From positions 1 through 64,000 of the forward strand of contig NZ_CABPSM010000006.1 in NCBI RefSeq assembly GCF_902459555.1: 64,000 bases of DNA. Direction: 5' to 3'. The first letter of the stretch is position 1. The number at the start of each line of letters is the position of its first letter. This DNA is from Pandoraea horticolens. Its GTDB lineage: Bacteria; Pseudomonadota; Gammaproteobacteria; Burkholderiales; Burkholderiaceae. A model generated the notes under the pieces. That model saw nothing but the letters and a program-made list of their open reading frames with translations, was not told the DNA's origin and searched no databases. The position numbers and the translations under genes are program-made. This document shows positions 51,949 through 61,239 of the stretch, one piece after another.

Positions 51949-54900
51949 TCAGGCCACGCCGAAGCCACCTCCCCCCGGCGTTTCGACGACGAAGATATCA
52001 CCCGGCTGCATCTGCGTACGTCCGATGTGTGCCAGGGCTTCGCGTGAGCCGTCCACCCGTTCGACATAGTTCGCCCCCAGCGCGCCAACGGCGCCGCCCT
52101 GTGCACCGAAAGGTGCGTGAACGCGATTGTTGGAGAGGATCGACGCCGTCATCGGCGTGAGGAAACGAATACGCCGCACCGCACCGTTACCGCCATGCCA
52201 ACGCCCCGCACCGCCCGATCCGGTGCGAATACGATGGCTTTCCAGCCGTACCGGATAGCGCCACTCCAGCACTTCCGGGTCGGTCAGACGCGAATTCGTC
52301 ATGTGTGTCTGCACGGCGTCGGCCCCGTGGAAACCGTCGCCCGCGCCGCTGCCGCCCGCGATGGTCTCGTAGTACTGATACGTCTCGTTGCCGAACGTGA
52401 AGTTGTTCATCGTGCCCTGACTCGACGCCACGCGGCCCAGCGCACCGTAAAGTGCGTTGGTGATGGCGGACGACGTCTCCACATTGCCCGACACCACCGC
52501 CGCCGGGTAGACGGGGTTGAGCATCGAACCCTGCGGCACGATCACCGTCAGCGGTTTCAGGCAGCCCGCATTGAGCGGAATGTCGTCGTCAACCAGCGTG
52601 CGGAAGACGTACAGCACGGCGGCCATGCACACGGCGCGTGGCGCGTTGAAGTTGTTGGGCAACTGCGCCGACGTTCCCGTGAAATCGACGGTTGCGGTGT
52701 GAGTCGCGTGGTCGACGCGAATGGCGACCTCGATCACCGCGCCGTTATCCAGCGCGTAGCGGTAATGCCCGTCGGCCAGCGCGCCGATCACACGTCGCAC
52801 GGCGGCTTCGGCGTTGTCCTGCACATGCCCCATGTAGGCGAGCACGACGTCGCGCCCGAATTCGCTCACCATGCGGCGCAGTTCGTCCACGCCCTTCTGG
52901 TTCGCCGCCACCTGCGCCCGCAGATCGGCCATGTTCTGGTCGATATTGCGCGCCGGATAGCGAGCGCCGGCCAGCAGTTCGCGCGTCTCCCGATCACGCA
53001 GGTCGCCCGCCGCAACCAGTTGCCAGTTGTCGATGAGCACGCCCTCTTCTTCGACGTGTGTCGAGTCGGGCGGCATCGAGCCGGGTGTAATGCCGCCGAT
53101 ATCCGCATGATGGCCGCGCGAGCCGACATAGAAGAGGGGCTCGGCCGCATCCTCCTGGTTGCTGCCCTCGCCCGTCACGAACACCGGTGTAATCACCGTG
53201 ACGTCAGGCAGGTGCGTGCCACCGTGATACGGATCGTTGAGCATGAATACATCGCCCTCGCGCATCGCACCGCGATTACGCTCGATCACGGTCTTGATGC
53301 TCTCGCCCATCGACCCCAGATGCACCGGCATGTGCGGCGCATTGGCGATGAGGTTGCCGTCGCGGTCGAACAGCGCGCAGGAGAAGTCCAGACGCTCTTT
53401 GATGTTCACCGAATACGCCGTGTTCTGCAGACGCAACCCCATCTGCTCGGCAATCGACATGAAGAGATTGTTGAAGATCTCGAGGCGCACGGGATCGGCT
53501 TGCGTTGCGCCTTCGCCGGCCGCGCGTTGCGTCTCGCGCGGCACCACGCGAGTGAGCACGAGATTGCCCTGAGCGCTCATCCGGGCTTGCCAGCCTGGCT
53601 CAACCACGGTCGTACCGCTCTTCTCGGCGACGATGGCAGGCCCGCCGATGGTGTCGCCGGCGAGCAGCGTGTCGCGGGCGAACAGCGCCGCTTCGTGCCA
53701 CGCTCCGCCTGCATACAGCTTCACATGATCGACGACCTGCGGCGCGCCCGACGTGCGCGTTTCGAGCGGGGCGATGTCGACCGGTGCGTCCGAGTGGCCG
53801 ATGGCTTCGACCGAAGCCACTTCGACAATCAGCGCCGCGCCGTCCATCAGGAACGAGTAACGCTGGCGATAGGCGGCTTCAAAAGCGGCGCGCATCTGTG
53901 CGACGTCGCCAAACGGCACGGCAATCGCCGAATCGGTACCGGCGTAGCGCACGTGCACCCGACGCACCGTCTCGATGCGCGACGGCGGCACGCCTTGCGA
54001 CAACAACGCGCCCGCCGCCTCATCCGCCAACGCACCGAATGCGTCGTCAAGCGCGGCCAGTCCTTCCTCCGACAGCGGCGCTTCGATCATGCGTTCACGC
54101 ATCGCCGTCTGATCCGCGAGCCCCATGCCATACGCCGAGAGCACCCCGGCGAGCGGATGCGCGAAGACCTTGGTCATGCCGAGGGCATCGGCCACGCCAC
54201 AGGCGTGTTGACCGCCCGCGCCGCCGAACGTTGTCAGCACATAGCGGCTCACATCGTGGCCGCGCTGCACCGAGATTTTCTTGATGGCGTTGGCCATGCT
54301 CCCGATCGCAATCTCGAGGAAGCCTTCGGCAAGCGCTTCGGGCGTCTGACGCCGGCCCGTTGCCCGTTCGATGTCATTTGCCAGTGCCGTGAACTTCGCG
54401 ACGACCACATCGCGATCCAGTGGCTCGTTGGCGTTCGGACCGAACACCTTCGGGAAGTGCGCCGGCTGAATCTTGCCGAGCATGACGTTGCAGTCGGTGA
54501 CCGTGAGCGGCCCGCCGCGACGATACGCCGCCGGCCCCGGATTCGCGCCCGCAGAATCCGGCCCCACGCGCAAACGCGTGCCGTCGAACGACAACACCGA
54601 CCCGCCGCCTGCCGCCACTGTGTGAATGCTCATCATCGGCGCGCGCATGCGCACACCCGCGACTTGCGTCTCGAACACGCGCTCGAATTCACCGTTGTAA
54701 TGCGACACGTCGGTCGATGTGCCGCCCATGTCGAAACCGATTACGCGCTCGAAGCCTGCCGCGCTCGACGCCCGCACCATACCGACGATACCGCCCGCCG
54801 GTCCCGACAAGATGGCGTCCTTGCCCTGGAAATTATCGGCGCGCGTAAGGCCGCCGCTGCTCTGCATGAATTGCAGATTGACGCCCGGCATCTCCTGCGC

Positions 54901-55629
54901 GACCTGCTCGACATAGCGACGCAGAATTGGCGACAGATAGGCGTCGACGACAGTCGTGTCGCCGCGCGAGACGAGTTTCATGAGCGGCGAGACTTCGTGC
55001 GAAACGGAGACCTGCGTGAAGCCCAGCGCGCGCGCCATCGTCGCCAGCGCCTTTTCGTGCGCCGGATAGCGATACCCGTGCATCAGCACGATGGCGAGCG
55101 CGCGAACGCCCCTCGCATAGACGGCCTCAAGGGCACTACGCGCCGCATCGAGGTCCAGTTCGCGCACGACTTCCCCGTGCGCACCGACGCGCTCGTCGAC
55201 TTCCACGACGTGTTCATACAGCGCTTCCGGCAATGCGATGTCCAGATCGAACAGGCGCGGCCGATTCTGATACGCGATACGCAGTGCGTCGCGAAAGCCT
55301 TGCGTCGTCACCAGCGCGAGCGGCTCGCCTTTGCGTTCGAGCAGTGCGTTGGTCGCGACGGTCGTTCCCATCTTCACCATGTCGACCTGTGCGGGCGTAA
55401 TCGGCTCGCCGGGCGCCAGATCCAGCAGGTGACGAATGCCCGCGACGGCGGCGTCGCGATACTGCTCCGGGTTTTCGGAGAGCAGCTTGTGCGTGACGAG
55501 CGTGCCGTCCGGGCGGCGCGCCACGATGTCGGTGAAGGTACCGCCACGGTCAATCCAGAACTGCCAGCGCGAAGGTGTCTGATGCGCAGGTGCACGATTT
55601 TGGTCGGAGGACGTGAGAGCGTTCGTCAT
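51949..55629 (-). CDS. Fused hydantoinase A/B family enzyme (5-oxoprolinase type)
   Basis: 1226 aa. The N-terminal hydantoinase A part (about 1-700) has [18 protein letters not shown] near residue 25 and [18 protein letters not shown] near 300, ATP-binding acetate/sugar-kinase-like motifs. The C-terminal hydantoinase B part (about 720-1226) has [20 protein letters not shown] and the [15 protein letters not shown] segment. ATP-dependent 5-oxoprolinases and hydantoin or acetone-type carboxylases share this architecture. The fused form at this length is typical of 5-oxoprolinase. The ATG at 55629 gives the family N-terminus. It is downstream of the MFS gene in the same direction. Confidence 0.88.
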   Translation of the reverse strand: MTNALTSSDQNRAPAHQTPSRWQFWIDRGGTFTDIVARRPDGTLVTHKLLSENPEQYRDAAVAGIRHLLDLAPGEPITPAQVDMVKMGTTVATNALLERKGEPLALVTTQGFRDALRIAYQNRPRLFDLDIALPEALYEHVVEVDERVGAHGEVVRELDLDAARSALEAVYARGVRALAIVLMHGYRYPAHEKALATMARALGFTQVSVSHEVSPLMKLVSRGDTTVVDAYLSPILRRYVEQVAQEMPGVNLQFMQSSGGLTRADNFQGKDAILSGPAGGIVGMVRASSAAGFERVIGFDMGGTSTDVSHYNGEFERVFETQVAGVRMRAPMMSIHTVAAGGGSVLSFDGTRLRVGPDSAGANPGPAAYRRGGPLTVTDCNVMLGKIQPAHFPKVFGPNANEPLDRDVVVAKFTALANDIERATGRRQTPEALAEGFLEIAIGSMANAIKKISVQRGHDVSRYVLTTFGGAGGQHACGVADALGMTKVFAHPLAGVLSAYGMGLADQTAMRERMIEAPLSEEGLAALDDAFGALADEAAGALLSQGVPPSRIETVRRVHVRYAGTDSAIAVPFGDVAQMRAAFEAAYRQRYSFLMDGAALIVEVASVEAIGHSDAPVDIAPLETRTSGAPQVVDHVKLYAGGAWHEAALFARDTLLAGDTIGGPAIVAEKSGTTVVEPGWQARMSAQGNLVLTRVVPRETQRAAGEGATQADPVRLEIFNNLFMSIAEQMGLRLQNTAYSVNIKERLDFSCALFDRDGNLIANAPHMPVHLGSMGESIKTVIERNRGAMREGDVFMLNDPYHGGTHLPDVTVITPVFVTGEGSNQEDAAEPLFYVGSRGHHADIGGITPGSMPPDSTHVEEEGVLIDNWQLVAAGDLRDRETRELLAGARYPARNIDQNMADLRAQVAANQKGVDELRRMVSEFGRDVVLAYMGHVQDNAEAAVRRVIGALADGHYRYALDNGAVIEVAIRVDHATHTATVDFTGTSAQLPNNFNAPRAVCMAAVLYVFRTLVDDDIPLNAGCLKPLTVIVPQGSMLNPVYPAAVVSGNVETSSAITNALYGALGRVASSQGTMNNFTFGNETYQYYETIAGGSGAGDGFHGADAVQTHMTNSRLTDPEVLEWRYPVRLESHRIRTGSGGAGRWHGGNGAVRRIRFLTPMTASILSNNRVHAPFGAQGGAVGALGANYVERVDGSREALAHIGRTQMQPGDIFVVETPGGGGFGVA

Positions 55630-55872
55630 GGAGTTACTCGCAAAGCAATGGTCAAACGAGAATCGAAGGGGGTGACGGTGCAGAGATACCGTCGTCATTC
55701 ATGTTGGCGCAGGGCGCACGTTTCCCGGTACGGGCTCGCCCGACGTCGTCGGACGGGGCCGCGTACTCGCGGTTTTCGATACCGGGGAGCGTTAGTGAAG
55801 CGTCTGATGAAACGTCATCGGGCGCGGCAGCGACGGCTGCCGCGGTAGTTCATCGGCACACACCTCGCGGTG

Positions 55873-57195
55873 TCATGGCGCGCGCGTCTCGAGCGATTCG
55901 AGTTCGCGGCCGCGCGTCTCGGGCAGGGTGAGCGCCGCGAGGATGAGCACGCCGTAGGCGAACGCTGCAAAGATGCCGATCGTCGCACCCAGGCCGTATT
56001 GCTTCGAGAGCATGCCGATCAGGAACGGGAAGAGCGCGCCGACGGCACGGCCGACGTTGTAGCAGAAGCCCTGTCCGGACCCGCGCACCCGCGTCGGGAA
56101 CAGTTCGGTCAGGAAGGCGCCCATGCCGCTGAAGATGCCCGACGCGAAGAAGCCAAGCGGGAAACCGAGCCAGAACATTGCGCTGTCGGTCAGGGGCAGC
56201 GACGTGTACGAGAACGCGATCACCATCGACCCCACGGCGAACAGGATGAAGTTCGGCTTGCGGCCCAGCCGGTCGGTCAAATACGAACTGACCAGGTAGC
56301 CGACCCACGAGCCGAAGATGATCATCGCGAGATAGCCGCCGGTACCCATCACCGTAAGATGGCGTTCCGTCTTCAGGTACGTCGGCAGCCACGTCGTAAT
56401 GGCGTAATAACCACCTTGCGCCCCCGTGGTCAGCAGCGCGGCGCGAATCGTCGTCGAGAGCAGTGCCGGGCTGAAAATGGCCGCCAGGCCCGGTGCGTCT
56501 TCCGACTTCTGTTTGGCCTTCTCGTTGCGGTACACCTCGGGCTCTTGCACATAGCGACGGATGAAGAGCACGAGCAGCGCCGGCAGCAGGCCGATCAGGA
56601 ACAAGGCGCGCCAGGCCATCTCGGCGGGCAGCAGTGAGAACAGCGTCGAATAGAGAATTGCCGTCAGACCCCAACCGATGGCCCAGCCCGATTGCACGAG
56701 ACCAACGGCCTTGCCGCGATCACGCGCGCGGATGACTTCGCCGATGAGCACGGCGCCTGCCGTCCATTCGCCGCCGAAGCCGAAGCCCATGAGCGCACGC
56801 GCGGCGAGCAGTTGATGGTAGTTCTGCGCAAGGCCGCAAAGCCCGGTGAAGACGGCGAACCACAGGACGGTGAGTTGCAGCGTGCGAACCCGGCCGATGC
56901 GATCCGACAGAATACCGGCCACCCAGCCGCCCAGCGCCGAAGCGAGCAGCGTAAGCGTGCCGATAAAGCCGGCGTCCGCGAGGCTGATACCCCACGTGGC
57001 GACCAGTGTCGGGATGACGAAGCTCAGCATCTGGGTGTCCATGCCGTCGAGCATGTAACCAACCTTGCAGCTCCAGAAGGCGCGTTTTTCGCGCGGCGTG
57101 GTGTCACCGTACCAACCGAACAGGCTGCCGCTAGCCTCGGGAGAGGCAGACTGGGCCGGCGCGGCGGGCGGCGCGAGAGGGGTTTTGCTTTCCAT
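55873..57195 (-). CDS. MFS transporter, probable oxoproline/organic acid permease
   Basis: 440 aa, 12 predicted helices. The N-terminal WSCKVGYMLDGMDTQMLSFV and SDRIGRVRTLQLTVLW motifs, GFGFGGEWTAGAVLIGEVIR in helix 4-5 and LTELFPTRVRGSGQGFCYNV in the second half match the metabolite:H+ symporter subgroup. Given its position between a 5-oxoprolinase-like gene and a DUF1445 gene, it may import the substrate they use. That is inference. The ATG at 57195 was chosen because the upstream frame is non-conserved. Confidence 0.85.
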   Translation of the reverse strand: MESKTPLAPPAAPAQSASPEASGSLFGWYGDTTPREKRAFWSCKVGYMLDGMDTQMLSFVIPTLVATWGISLADAGFIGTLTLLASALGGWVAGILSDRIGRVRTLQLTVLWFAVFTGLCGLAQNYHQLLAARALMGFGFGGEWTAGAVLIGEVIRARDRGKAVGLVQSGWAIGWGLTAILYSTLFSLLPAEMAWRALFLIGLLPALLVLFIRRYVQEPEVYRNEKAKQKSEDAPGLAAIFSPALLSTTIRAALLTTGAQGGYYAITTWLPTYLKTERHLTVMGTGGYLAMIIFGSWVGYLVSSYLTDRLGRKPNFILFAVGSMVIAFSYTSLPLTDSAMFWLGFPLGFFASGIFSGMGAFLTELFPTRVRGSGQGFCYNVGRAVGALFPFLIGMLSKQYGLGATIGIFAAFAYGVLILAALTLPETRGRELESLETRAP

Positions 57196-57521
57196 GAGAA
57201 ATATGGCTCCGGTGATGTCCTGACTTGCGTGTGATGTCGACAAACCCGCACATGCGATGTGCGTTTGGGATCGGCGGCGAACCAACCCTCGCTGGCCGCC
57301 TCCCGTCTTGGCGCGATACGGGGAATACGGGGAGAGACTTCCACTCCCTATCGCGGTGATTGCCTGCTGTGCCCTTTTGCTTCGGCCTGGGTTGTGGCCT
57401 CGTGCGACTACTTGATTCCAATGTGCGGCGACGCTTTGGTGCGGGGAAGGCGCGCGATGCGCCCTCGCCTGTCGAGTGCCTCCCGACCCGTCGCCTCGGT
57501 GATCGGACTCGTCTTACCTGG
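57196..57521. other. Intergenic gap between MFS gene and hydro-lyase gene
   Basis: About 325 bases. I see no gene, clear repeat or terminator. It is possibly the leader and promoter of the MFS-hydantoinase pair, since the DUF1445 gene upstream ends at 57522. Confidence 0.4.
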
Positions 57522-58328
57522 TTAGAACACGGCGAGCGACGCGTTCGGGATATCCGTGACGAGCATGTAGCCGGGCTGGTGTGCGATGGCGAGCGGGAGC
57601 TTGGCTTCCATGAGCGCCGTCTGGGGCGTAACACCGCAGGCCCAATACACCGGCAACTCCCCGTCGCGAATGGTGACCGCATCGCCGAACTCGGGCTTGG
57701 CCAGATCTTCGATGCCCAGCGCCGACGGGTCGCCGATATGGATCGGCGCCCCATGCACACCGGGGAAACGGCTCGTGATCTGCACGGCGCGAATGGCGTC
57801 GGCCCCCTTCATCGGGCGCATCGACACGACCAGTTCGCCGCCGAATTTTCCAGCGCGCTGATTCGCGATCTTGGTGCGGTACATCGGCACATTGCAGCCC
57901 TCTTCCACATGACGCAGCGGGATACCCGCCTTGGCCAGCATGTCTTCGAACGAGAACGAACAACCGATGGCGAAAACGACGAAATCGCTTTGCCAGTACT
58001 CGGCGAGGTTATCCACCTGCTTGGTGAGCTTGCCCTCACGGTAGATGTTGTAGCCCGGTACGTCGGCGCGAATATCCACCTCTCGGCCCAGCGCCGGTAC
58101 ATGCCACTGCCCCGGCTCGCCCACGCCCAGCAACGGGCAGGCCTTCGGATTGCTCTGGCAAAAGCGCAGAAAGTCGTGCGCATACGCCATCGGCAGAATA
58201 GCCAGATTGGCCTGCGCGAAGTCGCCGCAGTAACCGGCGGTCGGCCCGCGGAATTGCGCGCTGCGAACGGCCTGACGGAATTCAAAGGGCGCGATCGTGT
58301 CGCGTTGCGAGAGGAAATCGTTCGGCAT
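57522..58328 (-). CDS. DUF1445 family putative hydro-lyase (D-glutamate cyclase-like)
   Basis: 268 aa, the usual length of UPF0317/DUF1445 proteins. Typical segments are [20 protein letters not shown] near residue 25, [20 protein letters not shown] near 115 and [20 protein letters not shown] near 230. Mammalian homologues of this family are D-glutamate cyclases that form 5-oxo-D-proline. Bacterial members are often beside 5-oxoprolinase-type genes, as here. The ATG at 58328 gives family length (58343 is an alternative). It is the first gene downstream of the divergent promoter shared with the LysR gene. Confidence 0.85.
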   Translation of the reverse strand: MPNDFLSQRDTIAPFEFRQAVRSAQFRGPTAGYCGDFAQANLAILPMAYAHDFLRFCQSNPKACPLLGVGEPGQWHVPALGREVDIRADVPGYNIYREGKLTKQVDNLAEYWQSDFVVFAIGCSFSFEDMLAKAGIPLRHVEEGCNVPMYRTKIANQRAGKFGGELVVSMRPMKGADAIRAVQITSRFPGVHGAPIHIGDPSALGIEDLAKPEFGDAVTIRDGELPVYWACGVTPQTALMEAKLPLAIAHQPGYMLVTDIPNASLAVF

Positions 58329-58431
58329 GGCTCGGTGGTTCATGGCAGCGCTGGCGTCGGAGAAGAAATGCCGTTGCGGCATCGGATGGGGAAAGCATAG
58401 AAAGAAAAAAAAGTTGTCGCTAACGAGTTTT

Positions 58432-58449
58432 TATACGCGCCACCGTATA
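58432..58449. promoter_or_regulatory. LysR-type operator in the divergent promoter region
   Basis: TATACG and CGTATA are inverted around 6 bases, giving a T-N11-A type dyad centred between the DUF1445 and LysR genes. A wider pair, AAGTTGT (58411-58417) and ACAACTT (58460-58466), encloses it symmetrically. This nested pattern fits binding by the adjacent LysR protein. Confidence 0.6.
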
Positions 58450-58559
58450 GAATTTCTTAACAACTTCACGGGTTTTCCCGAAGTTCGTTGCATTTCTTTT
58501 CATCGCACCGTTGGGCGTTTTGGGCACGCTCCCGTCTTGATCCCGACACGCCGAGTGAT

Positions 58560-59492
58560 ATGAACACACGCTTTCTCGAAACCTTCGTCACGCTGGCCAA
58601 GCTGCGCAACTTTCGCGCGACGGCTGCGGCGCTGCACGCAACGCCCGCAGCGATCTCGCAACGGCTCAAAGTGCTGGAAGAGGAGTTGAAGACCGCACTC
58701 GTCGACCGCGACAGCCGTGAGTTCCGGCTCACCCCGAACGGCGAATACCTGCTGGGTTACGCGAAGGCGGTCGTGGAGGCGGCACGGCGTCTGCAAACGG
58801 CCGCGTCGGGCGAAAGCACGATGCGCGGACGGTTGCGTCTCGGCGTGATCGAGACCGTTGTCCATAGCTGGCTGCCGCACTATCTGCGGCGATTGGCGGC
58901 CGACTACCCCACATTGGAAGTCGAGTTGACGGTCGACGTCTCGGTGCAGTTGCAGCGACGCCTGATTGCCGACGAACTCGACCTCATCATTCGCGTGGAG
59001 GGCAGCGACGACAGCAGCGTGGTGTGCGACGCACTTGCCAATTACCCGGTGCACTGGATCGCGCGCACGGGTATGTTTCCGAACTCACGCAGCAGCCTGG
59101 CAAAGCAGGTGCTGCAACATCCGATCCTCACTTACGGGCGCGGCACGGCGCCGCATCGGGCGCTCGAGGACATTGTGGAGAAGCTGGCGGGCGTACACGG
59201 CGTGCCGCTCTCGGAGACACGCATCACCGGTTCGCCGTCGATTGCCGTGATCGTGCAGTTGGTACGCGACGGGTTCGGGGTCGCGGCGATTCCGCGTCTG
59301 TTCGTCGACGATCTGATTGCGAGCGGGGAAGTCGCGGAGCTGCCGTTGCAGCCGGCGCCGCCGTCCATCGTGGTGTCGATGTCGCGGCGCGCCGACGCGC
59401 CGCTCTTCGTTCATGGTGCCGCGACCGCAGCGCGCACCGCTTGCGCCGAGTACTGCCGCAAGAGCGACCGCCGGCTGGTGGAATTGCTGTAA
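58560..59492 (+). CDS. LysR-family transcriptional regulator
   Basis: 310 aa. The DNA-binding domain at residues 1-60 is typical (FLETFVTLAKLRNFRATAAA, then AAISQRLKVLEEELKTALV). The effector domain runs from about residue 92 (RLRLGVIETVVHSWLPHYLR). It is divergent from the DUF1445-MFS-hydantoinase genes, with a LysR-type dyad between them, so it most likely activates that cluster in response to its substrate. The ATG at 58560 fits the family N-terminus. Confidence 0.92.
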   Translation: MNTRFLETFVTLAKLRNFRATAAALHATPAAISQRLKVLEEELKTALVDRDSREFRLTPNGEYLLGYAKAVVEAARRLQTAASGESTMRGRLRLGVIETVVHSWLPHYLRRLAADYPTLEVELTVDVSVQLQRRLIADELDLIIRVEGSDDSSVVCDALANYPVHWIARTGMFPNSRSSLAKQVLQHPILTYGRGTAPHRALEDIVEKLAGVHGVPLSETRITGSPSIAVIVQLVRDGFGVAAIPRLFVDDLIASGEVAELPLQPAPPSIVVSMSRRADAPLFVHGAATAARTACAEYCRKSDRRLVELL

Positions 59493-59501
59493 CGGGGCAG
59501 C

Positions 59502-59858
59502 TCAGCGGAAGTGCGCGAGGCGCGTGAAGAACGTGTAGTCCGCCTCGGCAGCCATCAGCCCCATCAACACCAGCAGTGCAAGCGGCGGAATCAGGATTGC
59601 GTAGACGAGCGCGAGACGCTCCCAGCGCATATGCATGAACACCGCCACGATGAGCGCTGCCTTGGCCACCATCAGCGCGAGTATCAGCCCCCAGCGCAGA
59701 TAGCCTTGCAGGTTGGCATAGTCGACCAGATACGACAGTGTCGAGAGCACGAACAGCAGCCCCCATACCTTGAGGTAGACGCCGACCGAATGCTGTTGCC
59801 CCTTCGCTTGTTCACCGGTCACGGCCGTGTGCGCAACCGGTGTTGTAGTGGATTCCAT
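59502..59858 (-). CDS. Cytochrome c oxidase subunit IV family protein
   Basis: 118 aa, three membrane helices. The sequence YLKVWGLLFVLSTLSYLVDY, then LILALMVAKAALIVAVFMHM with a conserved MHM and WERL ending, is the prokaryotic subunit IV (CtaF/CyoD-like) pattern. It is the last gene of the oxidase operon, 8 bases downstream of subunit III. It stabilises the complex and carries no cofactor. Confidence 0.9.
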   Translation of the reverse strand: MESTTTPVAHTAVTGEQAKGQQHSVGVYLKVWGLLFVLSTLSYLVDYANLQGYLRWGLILALMVAKAALIVAVFMHMRWERLALVYAILIPPLALLVLMGLMAAEADYTFFTRLAHFR

Positions 59859-59866
59859 CGCGCCTC

Positions 59867-60559
59867 CTACCAGAGATAAAACAGCGCAAAGATGAACACC
59901 CAGACGAGATCGACGAAGTGCCAGTAAAGGCCCGCGATCTCGACGAGTTGATAGTTATCGCGCCGTTCGAGCGTACCGTTGAGCACCTTGCGCATCACCG
60001 TGAGCAGATAGATGACGCCTGCGCTCACGTGCAGCCCGTGAAAGCCGGTAATCATGAAGAAGCATGCCCCGAACTGCGCCGCCCCCATCGAATTGCCCCA
60101 GGGCCGGATGCCTTCGTGAACGATCAGGTTGGTCCACTCGAATGCCTGCATGCCGACGAAGGCGATGCCGAGATACGCCGTGGCGAGAATGCATGCCGCC
60201 GTCTTGTCGCGGTCGCGGCGGTACGCGAAGTTCACCGCCATCGCCATGCTGCCGCTGCTGCTGATGAGCACGAACGTCATGATGGCGATGAGCAGCAACG
60301 GCACCGGATGCCCGTTCACGTTGAGCGCGAAGATCTCCGCCGGATTCGGCCACGCGGCGGTTGTCGATATGCGCACCGTCATGTAGCCGATGAGGAAACT
60401 GCTGAACACGAACGTGTCCGAGAGCAGGAAGATCCACATCATCGCCTTGCCCCACGGCACGTGGAAGGCGGCCCGGTCTCCCGACCAGTCGGTGACGACG
60501 CCGCGCCAGCCCTCAGGCGGCTGCGCAGCGCGGGGAACGGCAGACGGTGACGTATTCAC
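59867..60559 (-). CDS. Cytochrome c oxidase subunit III
   Basis: 230 aa with seven likely helices. Typical motifs include WIFLLSDTFVFSSFLIGYMT near residue 42, YLGIAFVGMQAFEWTNLI near 135 and FMITGFHGLHVSAGVIYLLT near 172 ending in YWHFVDLVWVFIFALFYLW. It belongs to the heme-copper oxidase family without metal centres. A second, more divergent subunit III lies 35 bases upstream. Confidence 0.93.
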   Translation of the reverse strand: MNTSPSAVPRAAQPPEGWRGVVTDWSGDRAAFHVPWGKAMMWIFLLSDTFVFSSFLIGYMTVRISTTAAWPNPAEIFALNVNGHPVPLLLIAIMTFVLISSSGSMAMAVNFAYRRDRDKTAACILATAYLGIAFVGMQAFEWTNLIVHEGIRPWGNSMGAAQFGACFFMITGFHGLHVSAGVIYLLTVMRKVLNGTLERRDNYQLVEIAGLYWHFVDLVWVFIFALFYLW

Positions 60560-60594
60560 GATGCAACTCCTCGTGCCGGGGCAAACGCATCACA

Positions 60595-61239
60595 TCACGG
60601 ACTCAACCCGCCGGTGCCGCACAAGCGCTGCGCGATCTCCGGTGTGAGGTTGACGATCGCGGCGAACAGCACGACCCATAGTACGAACAAGAAATGCCAA
60701 TACTGCGCCGTCAGCGACAGGCGGCGGGCGCGCGTAGCGGGCGTGGCTGACGTGAGGCGGCGCGGTATCAGACATGCCCACGCCACCAGCCCGCCGATCA
60801 GGTGCAATGCGTGCAGCCCCGTCAGCAGGAAAAAGAAGCTGTTCGCAGGATTGCCGGACACCCCGTAGCGGTGCGCCACCAGATCGCGCCAGACCCACAG
60901 TTGGCCCGCAACGAACGCGAGCGCCAGCGCGCCAGCGAGGCCCCAGTCGCGCCGTGAGCGCCGCCATTCGCCGTGCCGGGCCTGCGAGGCCGACGACTGC
61001 ATCACGATGCACGCGGCAGCCAGCAAGCCCGTGGTGACCCACAACGCATTGACGGGTGGCAGCGCACGCCAGTCCCCGAGACTCATGCGCATCACGTAAG
61101 CAACGAGCATCAACGCGAACAGCATGCCGATCACGCCCATGAGCCACCAGAGCGCGACCTGCGACGCGGCGCGGCGTCGCGGCGGTGCGACGGGCACACC
61201 TCCCGATGGCATCGGCGGCCAGGACGGCGCGGGTCTCAT
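60595..61239 (-). CDS. Second cytochrome c oxidase subunit III-like protein
   Basis: 214 aa. The C-terminal half has FFLLTGLHALHLIGGLVAW near residue 140 and AQYWHFLFVLWVVLFAAIV near 187, the HxLH and YWHFL motifs of subunit III. The N-terminus is shortened and rich in Pro/Arg. It overlaps the subunit I gene stop by 4 bases (61236-61239). Tandem subunit III-like genes also occur in alternative oxidase operons such as coxMNOP of Bradyrhizobium, which this operon resembles in order. That parallel is from memory. Confidence 0.85.
   Translation of the reverse strand: MRPAPSWPPMPSGGVPVAPPRRRAASQVALWWLMGVIGMLFALMLVAYVMRMSLGDWRALPPVNALWVTTGLLAAACIVMQSSASQARHGEWRRSRRDWGLAGALALAFVAGQLWVWRDLVAHRYGVSGNPANSFFFLLTGLHALHLIGGLVAWACLIPRRLTSATPATRARRLSLTAQYWHFLFVLWVVLFAAIVNLTPEIAQRLCGTGGLSP

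Noticed and set aside
52117-55848. Plus-strand open frame of 1243 codons opposite the hydantoinase gene
   Set aside because: It is an antisense shadow. The translation is extremely His/Arg-rich with no domain, while the minus strand encodes clear hydantoinase motifs.
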